Shown here: in pieces, positions 1 to 8,358 of the stretch
How the letters are laid out: every line of letters begins with the position of its first letter
How positions within the stretch are numbered: the stretch's first letter is position 1
Origin: Alphaproteobacteria bacterium
GTDB taxonomy: Bacteria; Pseudomonadota; Alphaproteobacteria; Acetobacterales; Acetobacteraceae
Assembly (NCBI GenBank): GCA_026400845.1
Contig: JAPLOH010000111.1
Span: forward strand, 17,241-49,890
Direction: 5' to 3'
Length of the DNA stretch: 32,650 bases
Translations under genes and position numbers: made by a program
Notes under the pieces: generated by a model
Database searches by the model: none
What the model saw: only the letters and a program-made list of their open reading frames with translations
What the model was told of the DNA's origin: nothing

Positions 1-214
1 CTGGCCGGGGTGGGGGTGGCACAGGTTCTGCCGCTTCGGCGGCCGGGGTTGCCTCGGTGGAGCCGCCGGCGCCCTCCTGCATGACGACTTCGACGCCGGG
101 CTTCTCCGGCGACTCCGCGACCGGCTTCATCCGCCCGAGCCCGAAAGTGCCGGCGACCAGCAGCAGGGCGAACAGCAGATGCGCGCCCAGCGAGGCGGCG
201 AGAAAGCGCGTCAT
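1..214 (-). CDS. TonB-type energy transducer, N-terminal part (runs off the window)
   Basis: The visible 71 codons encode a short cytoplasmic start, one hydrophobic segment at about residues 3-22, and then a periplasmic stretch that turns acidic and ends in a proline run (EPVPPPPRP). That is the layout of a TonB protein, which couples inner-membrane proton motive force to outer-membrane receptors. The conserved C-terminal TonB domain lies outside the window, so the family call rests on layout and context only. The ATG at 214 overlaps the stop of the ABC ATPase gene by four bases (ATGA), so it is probably translationally coupled to the importer. That suggests it energises the receptor feeding this transporter. 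Another single-pass protein with a proline-rich linker, such as a TolA-like protein, remains possible. Confidence 0.7.
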   Translation of the reverse strand, partial: MTRFLAASLGAHLLFALLLVAGTFGLGRMKPVAESPEKPGVEVVMQEGAGGSTEATPAAEAAEPVPPPPRP

Positions 215-888
215 GGCGGCAGCAATTGCCAGTCCGGCCCCTCGCCGAGGGACATGCCGAAGGCCGCCGCCGCCGCCGGCAGGGCCTCGGCCGGTGCGGC
301 GTCGGCGGCGACCCGCCCCTCGGCAACGACCAGCATTCGCGTGGCATACCGCACTGCGAGATCGAGCGCGTGCAGCGCCACCACCACCGTTGCGCCGCCC
401 GCCGCCGTGGCGCGCAGAAGGGCCATGATCTCATGCGCCGCCGCCGGATCGAGGTCGGCGGTGGGCTCATCGAGTAGGAACACCGCGGGCGCCGTCGCAA
501 AGACCCGTGCCAGCATCGCGCGGCGCGCCTGGCCACCGGAAATCCGGTCGATCCGCTGGCTGCTGAGATGCAGGACGCCGCATTGCGCCATCGCGGCCTC
601 GATGCGCGTGGCATCGCGATCGCCATGCGGAATGCGCCCGAGGGCGACGATCTCCGCCACTGTCATCCCCCAGGCCGATCGCGCACCCTGCGGCACGTAG
701 GCCACGCGGCACGGATCACGCCGGGCCATGCCCGGCAGCAGCCCGGCGATGGCGCGCAGCAGGGTGGACTTGCCGGCGCCATTCGGCCCGCACACCGCCA
801 CGCACTCCCCGGGCGCGATCCGCAGCGCCACGTCGCGCAGCACTACGCGGCGGCCGAGGGCGATTTCCGGGGCGTCGACGGTGATCAC
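211..888 (-). CDS. ABC transporter ATP-binding protein, BtuD/FecE type
   Basis: This is the 225-residue ATPase of a vitamin B12/siderophore/haem-type importer. The Walker A motif GPNGAGKS is at residues 34-41, the signature ISGGQ at 116-120, and the Walker B with D-loop (FLLDEPTADLD) at about 137-147, followed by the switch histidine in VVALHALD. The GTG start at 888 overlaps the permease stop as GTGA. No earlier start fits, because the frame upstream lies inside the permease gene. The protein is somewhat short for the family (usually about 250 residues), mostly at the C-terminus. Substrate cannot be read from the ATPase; cobalamin, haem or a ferric siderophore are all compatible. Confidence 0.9.
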   Translation of the reverse strand: MITVDAPEIALGRRVVLRDVALRIAPGECVAVCGPNGAGKSTLLRAIAGLLPGMARRDPCRVAYVPQGARSAWGMTVAEIVALGRIPHGDRDATRIEAAMAQCGVLHLSSQRIDRISGGQARRAMLARVFATAPAVFLLDEPTADLDPAAAHEIMALLRATAAGGATVVVALHALDLAVRYATRMLVVAEGRVAADAAPAEALPAAAAAFGMSLGEGPDWQLLPP

Positions 889-1820
889 GGAGTCATCCGC
901 CGCGCGATGCGGATCAGCAGCGGAGCACCGAGCAGCGCGGTGAGTACGCCGAGCGGCGGCTCCTGGGCGAGCGGCAGCAGCAGCGGCAGGGCCCGCGCGA
1001 CGAGGTCGGCGGCGAGCAGCAGCCCTGCACCCGCGAGCGCCGAGGCCGCCAGCAGCCCGCCCGGCCGTTCGCCGATCAACGGGCGGAGCAGATGCGGCAC
1101 GATCAGCCCGACGAAGCCGATGCCGCCCGCCACCGCCGCCCCGGCGCCGACCGCCAGCGTCACCCCGAGCGCCGCACGGCGCAGCGTGCGGCTGGAGGGC
1201 TGTCCGAGACTCGCCGCCACCTCCTCGCCGAGGGCAAGCGCATCGAGCCCCGGGCCGAGTCGCAGCAGGATGGCACCGCCGGCCAGGATCGGCGGCGCGG
1301 CGAGCCAGAGGTGGCTCAGGCTGCGGTCGGTAAGCCCACCCATCAGCCAGAAGGTGATTTCCGCCAGCGCGTAGGGGTTGGGCGCCAGCGTCAGCGCGAA
1401 CGCCAGCGCCGCGGCGGCGATCGCCGAGACGGCGACCCCGGCGAGGATCAGCGAGGCGCCGGAGGCGGCGCGCCCGGCCAATGCCAGCAATGCCACGCAG
1501 CCGAGCCCGGCGCCGGCGAGCCCGGCCAGCGGCAAGGCGGGCGGGAACAGCGCCGCGGCGCCCCAATAGAACGCCACCACCGCACCGAGCCCGGCGCAGC
1601 CGGCGATGCCGAGCAGCCCGGGATCGGCCAGCGGATTGCGCAGCGCCCCTTGCAGCACCGCCCCAGATACCCCCAGCCCGCCACCCACCAGCAACGCCAG
1701 CAGCGTGCGCGGCAGCCGCAGTTCGAGCGTCACGATCCCCCCGGCCCAGCCGAACCCGGCCGCCCCGATCAGCAGCCCCAGGCAAGCGAGCCCGAAAAGC
1801 ACGGCGAGGCCACGGATCAC
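885..1820 (-). CDS. ABC transporter permease, FecCD/BtuC family
   Basis: The 311-residue protein is very hydrophobic, with about nine to ten predicted membrane segments. Family features include LRLPRTLLALLVGGGLGVSG near residues 34-53, the segment QGALRNPLADPGLLGI at about 57-72, and the ATPase-coupling region GFVGLIVPHLLRPLIG at about 235-250. The GTG start at 1820 overlaps the stop of the binding-protein gene as GTGA. The length matches BtuC/FecCD permeases. It would form a homodimeric channel driven by the adjacent ATPase and fed by the adjacent periplasmic binding protein. Confidence 0.92.
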   Translation of the reverse strand: MIRGLAVLFGLACLGLLIGAAGFGWAGGIVTLELRLPRTLLALLVGGGLGVSGAVLQGALRNPLADPGLLGIAGCAGLGAVVAFYWGAAALFPPALPLAGLAGAGLGCVALLALAGRAASGASLILAGVAVSAIAAAALAFALTLAPNPYALAEITFWLMGGLTDRSLSHLWLAAPPILAGGAILLRLGPGLDALALGEEVAASLGQPSSRTLRRAALGVTLAVGAGAAVAGGIGFVGLIVPHLLRPLIGERPGGLLAASALAGAGLLLAADLVARALPLLLPLAQEPPLGVLTALLGAPLLIRIARRMTP

Positions 1821-2581
1821 CCGCCGGTCTCCGCCAGCAGCGCGACGGCGTCGGCCGTCCATGGCCCGCCGCACGCCAGCAGCGCGGGCGGCCAGGTGAT
1901 GCGCGGAATGTCGGCAAGGGCGGGATGGCGCAGCAGGTCGGTCGCGAGCGAGGGGAAATCCGGCGCCGCCGCGATCACCAGCCGGTCGGGCGGGTGCAGC
2001 ACGATCGCCTCCAGCGCCATCCGCCTGCCCGAACCGGCATTGCGCAACCCCGCGGCGGTGATCACCGCCGCCGCCAGCGAACCGGCATCGGCGACATAGC
2101 CACGCGCCTGGAGCGGCAGCACCGACAAGCCGCGCCCAGGCGGCGCCTCGGCGAGCACGCGGTCCATCCGCGCGATCAGCCGCGCCCCAGCCGCCTCGGC
2201 GCCCAGCAGCGCGGCGAAACGCCGGGTTTCGGCGCGGATCGCGAGAAAATCCTGCGGCATCGCCGTCCGCTCGATGCGTACTCCGCGGGCGGCCAGCGCG
2301 GCGAGCGTGGTCTGCGCGCCGAACGGGCCGGCCAGCACCAGATCGGGCGCCAACGCCAGCACCGCCTCGACATCCGGGCGCACCCAGCGCATCCCCTGCG
2401 CGGTGGCGGCCACCACCGAGAGCGCCGGGTCGCGCGCCAGGGGGCTCAGCGCCACCGCCTGTTCGGGGGCGAGCAGCACCAGCAACTGGTCGGTGCACAA
2501 GTTGAGCGAGACCACCCGGAGCGGCGCCGCGCGTGCCGACGCCACCCACAGCAGCAGCAGCGCCGCAGCCAGAGCCTTCAC
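1817..2581 (-). CDS. Periplasmic substrate-binding protein, BtuF-like
   Basis: The 254-residue protein starts with a Sec-type signal peptide (hydrophobic residues 3-12, probable cleavage after ASARA at about 18), with no lipobox cysteine. The mature part opens with RVVSLNLCTDQLLVLLAP, the usual first strand and helix of class III (BtuF/FhuD-type) binding proteins. It keeps the WVRPDVEAVLALAPDLVLAG block that precedes the backbone helix. The GTG start at 2581 overlaps the CDF stop as GTGA. BtuF similarity favours a corrinoid or siderophore ligand. No cobalamin riboswitch is visible upstream, so the ligand is undecided. Confidence 0.85.
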   Translation of the reverse strand: MKALAAALLLLWVASARAAPLRVVSLNLCTDQLLVLLAPEQAVALSPLARDPALSVVAATAQGMRWVRPDVEAVLALAPDLVLAGPFGAQTTLAALAARGVRIERTAMPQDFLAIRAETRRFAALLGAEAAGARLIARMDRVLAEAPPGRGLSVLPLQARGYVADAGSLAAAVITAAGLRNAGSGRRMALEAIVLHPPDRLVIAAAPDFPSLATDLLRHPALADIPRITWPPALLACGGPWTADAVALLAETGG

Positions 2582-3465
2582 AGAACCAGCACGCCCCGAT
2601 GCTTGGCCTTGCCCTCGGGTTCCACATGGATGGTGATCATCAACCCCTCCATTTCGGCCTTCAGCGCCGCCTCGATGCGGTCGCAGATTTCATGCGCGGC
2701 CGAGACCGACATCGCACCGGGCACCACGAGATGGAATTCGAGGAAAGTCAGCCGCCCCGCGTGGCGGGTGCGCAGGTCATGCGCCTCGATCGCGCCCTCG
2801 GCGTGCTGGCCGACGATGTCGCGGATGCGCCCGACGATCTCGCCCGCCGGCGCCGCATCCATCAGCCCGCCGACGGAGTCGCGGATGAGAAACACGCCGG
2901 AGACGATGATGTAGACCGCCGTCAACGCCGCGATCGCCGGGTCGATCCAGGGGATGCCGGTCGCGATCACCAGTATCACGCCAACCAGCACGCCGACCGA
3001 GGTGACGACGTCGGCCACCAGATGATGCGCGTCGGCCTTCAGCGCGGCGGAGCGGAATTTGCGGGCGTTGCGGAACAGCAGCATCGCCCAGCCGAGATTG
3101 AGCACCGTCGAGGCCGCGTTGAGCGCCATGCCGATCAGCGGCGCCTCGATCGGCGTGGGCGCCTGGTAGGTATGCCAGGCGTGCTGGAGGATCACCATGG
3201 CCGCGACCACGATCAGCACGCCCTCGATCACGGCGGCGAAAAACTCGGCCTTGTCATGCCCATAGGGGTGGTTCGCGTCGGCCGGCTTGGCGGCGAGGCT
3301 GAGCGCGAGAAACGCGACCACCGAGGCGGCGACGTTGACCACGGTCTCGGCCGCGTCCGAGAACAGCGCGGCCGAGCCGGTGACCCACCAGGCCGCAAGC
3401 TTCAGCGCCAGCACGATCACGCCGAGCGCAATGCTGCCGGCCGCGAGATCCTTCGCCTGCGTCAC
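2578..3465 (-). CDS. Cation diffusion facilitator (CDF) family transporter
   Basis: The 295-residue inner-membrane antiporter of the CDF family exports divalent metals such as Zn, Fe, Co or Mn. Six membrane segments can be drawn. TM2 carries SDAAETVVN (D37), the loop after it carries HPYGHDKAE (66-74), and TM5 carries DAHHLVAD, with H148 and D152 as the HxxxD metal site. A cytoplasmic ferredoxin-like domain follows from about residue 205 with conserved histidines. The GTG at 3465 was chosen because AGAGG lies a suitable distance upstream and the protein then begins just before TM1. The frame stays open upstream to 3594, but that part reads through the A/T-rich hairpin and is not protein-like. 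The gene is coupled directly to the binding-protein gene downstream. Confidence 0.9.
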   Translation of the reverse strand: MTQAKDLAAGSIALGVIVLALKLAAWWVTGSAALFSDAAETVVNVAASVVAFLALSLAAKPADANHPYGHDKAEFFAAVIEGVLIVVAAMVILQHAWHTYQAPTPIEAPLIGMALNAASTVLNLGWAMLLFRNARKFRSAALKADAHHLVADVVTSVGVLVGVILVIATGIPWIDPAIAALTAVYIIVSGVFLIRDSVGGLMDAAPAGEIVGRIRDIVGQHAEGAIEAHDLRTRHAGRLTFLEFHLVVPGAMSVSAAHEICDRIEAALKAEMEGLMITIHVEPEGKAKHRGVLVL

Positions 3466-3532
3466 CCCAATCCCTCTTCCATGTCCTGATCCGCCGGCTG
3501 TAGCACCTGATGGGGCGGGGAAGGAAGGAAGC

Positions 3533-3565
3533 GCTTCTTTTTGAAAAAAGAAGCAAAAACTTTTT
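3533..3565. terminator. A/T-rich perfect hairpin between the protease and CDF genes
   Basis: Ten-base arms GCTTCTTTTT (3533-3542) and AAAAAGAAGC (3545-3554) pair perfectly around a GA centre. AAAAACTTTTT (3555-3565) follows directly. It lies 27 bases after the protease stop (3581, minus strand) and upstream of the CDF start. It could be an intrinsic terminator, although there is no long T-run directly after the stem on the minus strand. It could equally be a dispersed intergenic repeat, because the sequence is strikingly A/T-rich against its surroundings. No function is shown by the sequence alone. Confidence 0.5.
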
Positions 3566-3580
3566 CTCCGCTGCTTCGCG

Positions 3581-4495
3581 TTAGCCTGGGCCACGCTTTT
3601 CGATGAACACGCGGCGGCGGGGATAGGAGAGCCAGACCCGACGTCCCGCCAGATAGTCCGCGCCCAGGATCATGTCGATCCCGCGTTCCACCCGCTCGCC
3701 GACGTGGAACTCCGGGCCTTCGAAGCGCTCCCCGGCCACCTCCACCGTGGCGAAGCGATGCATGGCCATGGTGGCGGCCGCGGGTCCGGCGCCGGAAACC
3801 GTCACCTGGGGATCGCGCGCCAGCATCTCGGGGGTCACCCCGAGTGCCACGGCGGCATCGCGGGCGACGAAGGTGCGGCCGGCGCCGGTATCCACCAGCG
3901 CGTTCAGCACCTTGCCGTCCAACGTCACCGGCACCACGAAGCGACCGCGCTCGGAGCGGCTGGCGTCGAGCACCGCCGCGCGGGCCGCCCAGGGCGGCGC
4001 CAGCGTGTCCGGGCAGAGCCGACCGGCGTAGAGGGTGACGCGGCGCTGCGGCAGGTCGAGTTCTACCTCGAACACCGACAGCACCGAGACGCCGAACAGC
4101 CCGTCGATGCCGCCAGCCGACAACGCCGTCTCGGGTGGCAGCAGGATCACCTTGTGGTCGGGCACCTCGAGGTCGCCGATGCGGAAAGCTTCCAGCCGCC
4201 CGGCGGCCGTTTGCGCCGAGCCGCCGACGCCGGTGACGGTGCTGATGGTCCGCGGATCGATCGTCAGGCCGAAGCGGCGCATCGCCGGCTGGGTCAGCAC
4301 CACCGAGACCGCGCCGGTATCGAGCACGAAAATGGCGCTCTGGCCCTTGATGCTCGCCCGCATCAGCGGCAGCGGGCCGCGCATCTCGATCGGGATCACC
4401 AGGCGCGGCCGCACGCCGCAGGTCTCGAAGTCGAAATCGTCCTGCGGCACGGCGCAGCCGGCGAGCAGCAATGCCAGGGCCAGCCAAGCCCTCAC
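3581..4495 (-). CDS. Lipoprotein with two retropepsin-like aspartyl protease domains
   Basis: The 304-residue protein starts with a lipoprotein signal, lipobox LAGC with Cys14 as the probable lipidated residue. It then holds two retropepsin-type units. Unit one has FVLDTGAVSVVL (D59) and ends with LFGVSVLSVFEVELDLPQ. Unit two has ALVDTGAGRTFV (D202) and ends with ILGADYLAGRRVWLSY. Two DTGA motifs on one chain could form an intramolecular active site as in pepsin-like proteases; this is inference, since most bacterial retropepsins dimerise. The GTG start overlaps the corC stop as GTGA. In many alphaproteobacteria the gene after corC is lnt, so a lipoprotein here is unexpected. Substrate is unknown; the likely place of action is the cell envelope. 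Confidence 0.82.
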   Translation of the reverse strand: MRAWLALALLLAGCAVPQDDFDFETCGVRPRLVIPIEMRGPLPLMRASIKGQSAIFVLDTGAVSVVLTQPAMRRFGLTIDPRTISTVTGVGGSAQTAAGRLEAFRIGDLEVPDHKVILLPPETALSAGGIDGLFGVSVLSVFEVELDLPQRRVTLYAGRLCPDTLAPPWAARAAVLDASRSERGRFVVPVTLDGKVLNALVDTGAGRTFVARDAAVALGVTPEMLARDPQVTVSGAGPAAATMAMHRFATVEVAGERFEGPEFHVGERVERGIDMILGADYLAGRRVWLSYPRRRVFIEKRGPG

Positions 4496-5367
4496 GCGCC
4501 ACTCCCGGCCACCGGCAGTCGGCGCACCCGCACCCGGCGGATCCGCCGGGCATCGGCTTCAAGGATGCGGAACTCGATGCCGGAGGGATGGCCGATCACC
4601 TCGCCGCGCGCCGGCACCCGCCCGGCCAGGGTGAACACCAGCCCGCCGACGGTATCGATATCGGCCGCCCGCTCGTCGTCTTCCAGCACCGGGCCCATGC
4701 GGGCCTCGAACGCCTCGACGGGCAAGCGGGCATCAAGGTCGAGCGAGCCGTCGCCGCGCTCGATGACCTGGGGGGCGGGCACGTCGTCATGCTCGTCGGA
4801 GATGTCGCCGACGATTTGTTCGACCAGGTCCTCGATGGTCACCAGCCCGTCGATGCCGCCGTATTCATCGACCACCAGGGCGAGATGCATGCGGGCCTGG
4901 CGCATTTGCAACAGCAGGTCGAGCACCGGGATCTGCGGCGAAACCAGCAGCGGCTTGCGCAGGATGGCCGCCAGCTTGAACTCCGCCGGCCGGCCGACGA
5001 AGGCGAAGACGTCTTTGAGGTGAACCATGCCGACGATGTCGTCGAGCTCCTCGCCGAACACCGGCAGGCGGGAATGGCCCTCGTGCTGGAACAGCGCCAC
5101 CGTCTCGTCGAGCGTGGCATCGACGGCGATGGCGATGATATCCGGCCGCGGCAGCATCACGTCATCCGCGGTGGTGCCGCGCAGGCGCAGCACGTTGGCG
5201 ATCAGCGCGCGCTCCTGGCGGTCAAGCTCCGGAGCGCCGTCGCCGGCGGCGGCTTCCGCGGCGGCCTCCTCGACCAACCCGGCGATCGATTCGCGCACAC
5301 TGGGTTCGACGCTGCGGCGCAGCAGGCGGCCGCGGAGACGGGCAATCAGGCCGGCGCGCCCGCTCAT
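4492..5367 (-). CDS. corC: CorC/HlyC-family CBS-domain protein
   Basis: The 291-residue cytoplasmic protein has a CBS pair at about residues 65-190. The typical stretches [44 protein letters not shown] and DEHDD are all present. A C-terminal CorC_HlyC (transporter-associated) domain follows from about 205 with the [16 protein letters not shown] segment. No DUF21 membrane domain is present, so this is the short CorC form linked to magnesium/cobalt efflux rather than a membrane CNNM-type transporter. The ATG at 5367 overlaps the ybeY stop as ATGA; a GTG four codons upstream is less likely. The order miaB-phoH-ybeY-corC is widely conserved in proteobacteria. Confidence 0.9.
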   Translation of the reverse strand: MSGRAGLIARLRGRLLRRSVEPSVRESIAGLVEEAAAEAAAGDGAPELDRQERALIANVLRLRGTTADDVMLPRPDIIAIAVDATLDETVALFQHEGHSRLPVFGEELDDIVGMVHLKDVFAFVGRPAEFKLAAILRKPLLVSPQIPVLDLLLQMRQARMHLALVVDEYGGIDGLVTIEDLVEQIVGDISDEHDDVPAPQVIERGDGSLDLDARLPVEAFEARMGPVLEDDERAADIDTVGGLVFTLAGRVPARGEVIGHPSGIEFRILEADARRIRRVRVRRLPVAGSGA

Positions 5368-5819
5368 GCGCGGCGCCACGGGTTGGGCAGGCCGAGGCGC
5401 CCGAGGATGCGGGCCTCGGCCATCTCCATTCGCCGCGCCTCGCCGGCTTCGGCGTGGTCATGCCCTTCCAAATGCAGCGCGCCATGGGCGATGAGATGGG
5501 CGAGATGGTCGCCCACAAGCTTGCCGGCGGCACGGGCCTCGCGGGCGACCACCCCCGAGGCGAGCACGATTTCGCCGGAACTGTAGGGCGTCGCATCGAA
5601 AGTCAGCACATTGGTCGGCTTGTTGCGGCCGCGATGCCGCGCGTTGAGGCGTTTGACCGCGCGGTCCGAGGACAGCACCACGGTCGCTTCCAGCCCCGCC
5701 GCCTCGGCAACGCGGCGGATGATCCGTTCGGGGGCGGCGATCAGGCGATACCAGGCCGGATCGGCCACGATGATCTGGAGCCCCGCCGAAGCGGGGCCGC
5801 GACTAGAGGAAGGGTCCAT
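5364..5819 (-). CDS. ybeY: Endoribonuclease YbeY (rRNA maturation factor)
   Basis: The 151-residue zinc metalloprotein has the YbeY signature H112-x3-H116-x5-H122 within the [12 protein letters not shown] segment, and the conserved TNVLTFD at about residues 69-75. YbeY acts in 16S rRNA 3'-end maturation and ribosome quality control. Its ATG shares one base with the stop of phoH (TGATG), and its own stop overlaps corC. This is the standard phoH-ybeY-corC arrangement. The first 12 residues are low in conservation, so a slightly later start cannot be excluded, but the junction supports this one. Confidence 0.95.
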   Translation of the reverse strand: MDPSSSRGPASAGLQIIVADPAWYRLIAAPERIIRRVAEAAGLEATVVLSSDRAVKRLNARHRGRNKPTNVLTFDATPYSSGEIVLASGVVAREARAAGKLVGDHLAHLIAHGALHLEGHDHAEAGEARRMEMAEARILGRLGLPNPWRRA

Positions 5820-6850
5820 CAGCCGGCGGGCCCCTCATGCCGGCCGCGCCGGGCGGTTTCCTTCTCCGCCTCGGTGCGCTGCTCGTAGGCATCGACAATG
5901 CGCGCCACCAGGGGATGGCGCACCACGTCGCGCTTGTCGAAGCGGCAGACGCCGATGCCCGGCAGGCCCTCGACGGTGTCGAGCGCGTCGCGCAGCCCGC
6001 TGCGCACGCCGGAGGGGAGGTCGATCTGGGTAAGGTCGCCGGCGATGACCATGCGGGTGCCCTCGCCCATGCGGGTGAGGAACATCTTCATTTGCACCGG
6101 CGTGGTGTTCTGCGCCTCGTCGAGGATGACGAAGGCGTGCGCGAGGGTTCTGCCGCGCATGAAGGCGAGCGGCGCGACCTCGATTTCCCCGGTGCCCATG
6201 CGGCGGATCACCTGCTCACCCGGCATCATGTCGTGCAGCGCGTCGTAGAGCGGGCGGAGATAGGGATCGACCTTCTCCTTGAGGTCGCCGGGCAGGAAGC
6301 CGAGCCGTTCGCCGGCCTCGACGGCGGGGCGGGAGAGCACGATGCGGTCGACCTTGCCGGCGGTGAGCATGGCGACCGCCTGGGCGACGGCGAGATAGGT
6401 CTTGCCGGTGCCGGCCGGCCCTACGCCGAACACCATCTCGTGCTTGGCCAGCATGTCCATATACGTGGCCTGGCCGGGGCTGCGCGGGCCGACCGCGCCG
6501 CGCTTGGTGCGGATGGCCGGAAGGTCCGACAAGGGCAGGCGGGGATCGTCGATTTCCGAGAGGCGGATCGCGGCGTCAACGTCGCTCACCGTGATACCAG
6601 TGCCCTGCTCCAGACGCCGGTAGAGCCCGCTGATCGCCGATTGCGCCGCCTCGACCCGTGCGGGGTCCCCGGTGATCGCCATGCGATTGCCGCGACAATT
6701 CACCTTCACCCCGAGCCCTTGCTCGATCCGTACCAAATGCCGGTCATGATCACCGAGCAGGAGGGAAAGCAGCGCATTGTCGGGGAAATTGAGCGTGACA
6801 GCGCGGCTGAGCGGGGTGGCGACGGCGGCGGCCGATGGGATCTGGGTCAA
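5819..6850 (-). CDS. phoH: PhoH family ATPase (YbeZ-like)
   Basis: The 343-residue cytoplasmic protein has an N-terminal KH-like part with [16 protein letters not shown] at about residues 54-69. The PhoH NTPase domain follows, with Walker A GPAGTGKT and Walker [12 protein letters not shown], then the [14 protein letters not shown] segment. It is thought to work with YbeY in RNA metabolism. The start is taken as TTG at 6850, which overlaps the miaB stop as TTGA with a GGAGAGAG purine stretch upstream. No ATG or GTG is available close downstream that would keep the N-terminus. A TTG start combined with overlap suggests expression by coupling to miaB. Confidence 0.93.
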   Translation of the reverse strand: MTQIPSAAAVATPLSRAVTLNFPDNALLSLLLGDHDRHLVRIEQGLGVKVNCRGNRMAITGDPARVEAAQSAISGLYRRLEQGTGITVSDVDAAIRLSEIDDPRLPLSDLPAIRTKRGAVGPRSPGQATYMDMLAKHEMVFGVGPAGTGKTYLAVAQAVAMLTAGKVDRIVLSRPAVEAGERLGFLPGDLKEKVDPYLRPLYDALHDMMPGEQVIRRMGTGEIEVAPLAFMRGRTLAHAFVILDEAQNTTPVQMKMFLTRMGEGTRMVIAGDLTQIDLPSGVRSGLRDALDTVEGLPGIGVCRFDKRDVVRHPLVARIVDAYEQRTEAEKETARRGRHEGPAG

Positions 6851-8214
6851 GCGGGCTCTCTCTCCTCTACGAGCGTGGCGGACAGCGAACTGGGTTTGCC
6901 GGCGGTGATGGTCATGTCGACCACCTCGCCGATGAGGGATAGCGGGCCGATCGCATGCACCGGTTGCAGCCAGGGCGAACGCCCGCCGATCTGCCCGTCA
7001 CGCCGGCCGGGGCCGGTGACCAGGACGGGAATGGTGCGCCCGGTCAGGCCAGCATTGAACGCGGCCTGCTGGTCGCGCAGCAGCGCCTGGAGCGCCTGGA
7101 GCCGGCGATCCTTCTCGGTTTCCGGCACCTGCATGGCGGCGCCCGCCGCGGGGGTACCGGGGCGGGGCGAATATTTGAAGCTGAAGGCCTGCGCGAACCC
7201 GACGTCGCGGATCAGTTGCATGGTCGCCTCGAAATCCCTCTCGGTCTCGCCGGGATGTCCCACGATGAAATCCGATGACAAGGCAATATCCGGCCGGGCC
7301 GTGCGCAGGCGAGCGACAATTTCGAGATATTCGGCCGCCGTGTGCTTGCGGTTCATCGCGGCAAGGATGCGGTCGGAGCCGGATTGCACGGGAAGATGCA
7401 GGAACGGCATCAGCTGGGGCACCTCGCCATGGGCGGCGATCAGCTCACCGTCCATGTCGCGGGGGTGGGAGGTGGTGTAGCGGATGCGGGCGAGGCCGGG
7501 GATCTCGGCGAGCGCGCGGATCATCCCGCCAAGGGTCGCCGGGCGACCATCCGCCCCGGCGCCGTGCCAGGCGTTGACGTTCTGGCCGAGCAGGGTGATT
7601 TCGCGCGCCCCGCGGGCGACCAGACGGCGCGCCTCGGCCAGCACCGCGCCGAGCGGGCGGCTCGCCTCGGCGCCGCGGGTGTAGGGCACCACGCAAAAGG
7701 AGCAGAACTTGTCGCAGCCCTCCTGCACGGTGAGGAAGGCGGTGACGCCCTGCGGCGCCATGCTGTCGGGCAGAAAGTCGAACTTCTGCTTCACTGGAAA
7801 GTCGGTCTCGATCACCGCGCCGGCGGCGCGGCTGGCGCGGGCGACCATCTCGGGCAGCTTGTGATAGGTCTGTGGCCCCAGCACGATATCGACATAGGGC
7901 GCACGGGCGAGGATTTCCGCCCCTTCCGCCTGGGCGACGCAGCCGGCAACGGCCAGGATCATCCGCCCGCCCTCGGCTGCCCGCTGCTCCTGCAGCAGAC
8001 GCAGCCGGCCCAACTCGGAGAACACCTTTTCGGCAGCGCGATCGCGGATGTGGCAGGTGTTGAGGATCACCATGTCGGCGCCGTCCGGCCGGTCGGTCCC
8101 GGCATAGCCGAGCGGGGCCAGCACGTCGGCCATGCGGCCGCTGTCGTACACGTTCATCTGGCAACCCCAGGTGATCACGTGCAGATTCTTCGGCGGAACA
8201 GCGGCGTTGGTCAT
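6847..8214 (-). CDS. miaB: tRNA-2-methylthio-N6-dimethylallyladenosine synthase MiaB
   Basis: The 455-residue radical-SAM methylthiotransferase modifies A37 of tRNAs reading UNN codons. The N-terminal UPF0004 domain starts with [14 protein letters not shown], giving the first cluster cysteine at about residue 18. The radical-SAM motif CDKFCSFC is followed by VVPYTRG. A C-terminal TRAM domain follows the [19 protein letters not shown] segment. The ATG at 8214 fits the family N-terminus; a GTG 28 codons upstream would add residues unlike the family. It is the first gene of the miaB-phoH-ybeY-corC-protease chain. The 144 bases upstream hold no promoter I can defend. Confidence 0.96.
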   Translation of the reverse strand: MTNAAVPPKNLHVITWGCQMNVYDSGRMADVLAPLGYAGTDRPDGADMVILNTCHIRDRAAEKVFSELGRLRLLQEQRAAEGGRMILAVAGCVAQAEGAEILARAPYVDIVLGPQTYHKLPEMVARASRAAGAVIETDFPVKQKFDFLPDSMAPQGVTAFLTVQEGCDKFCSFCVVPYTRGAEASRPLGAVLAEARRLVARGAREITLLGQNVNAWHGAGADGRPATLGGMIRALAEIPGLARIRYTTSHPRDMDGELIAAHGEVPQLMPFLHLPVQSGSDRILAAMNRKHTAAEYLEIVARLRTARPDIALSSDFIVGHPGETERDFEATMQLIRDVGFAQAFSFKYSPRPGTPAAGAAMQVPETEKDRRLQALQALLRDQQAAFNAGLTGRTIPVLVTGPGRRDGQIGGRSPWLQPVHAIGPLSLIGEVVDMTITAGKPSSLSATLVEEREPA

Positions 8215-8358
8215 CGGCGAGGCACCCTGCGTCCCGCGCGGATCGGTCCGGCGGGAAAGCGGGGAGACATCCGCTGCATCGGCGCTGAGGTCAAGCACAA
8301 GGGGCGCGTGGTTCCTCCTGGGTCGGCTGACAGTCTCGCAGGCAAAGCCGATGGCGTG

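Noticed and set aside
3466-3580. Cobalamin riboswitch ahead of the importer cluster
   Set aside because: No B12-box-like sequence or long structured leader is visible; the only structure is the A/T-rich hairpin, and the gap is too short for a full riboswitch.
8215-8358. Possible small gene or RNA between miaB and the acyltransferase gene
   Set aside because: No frame with a ribosome site, hairpin or promoter stands out.
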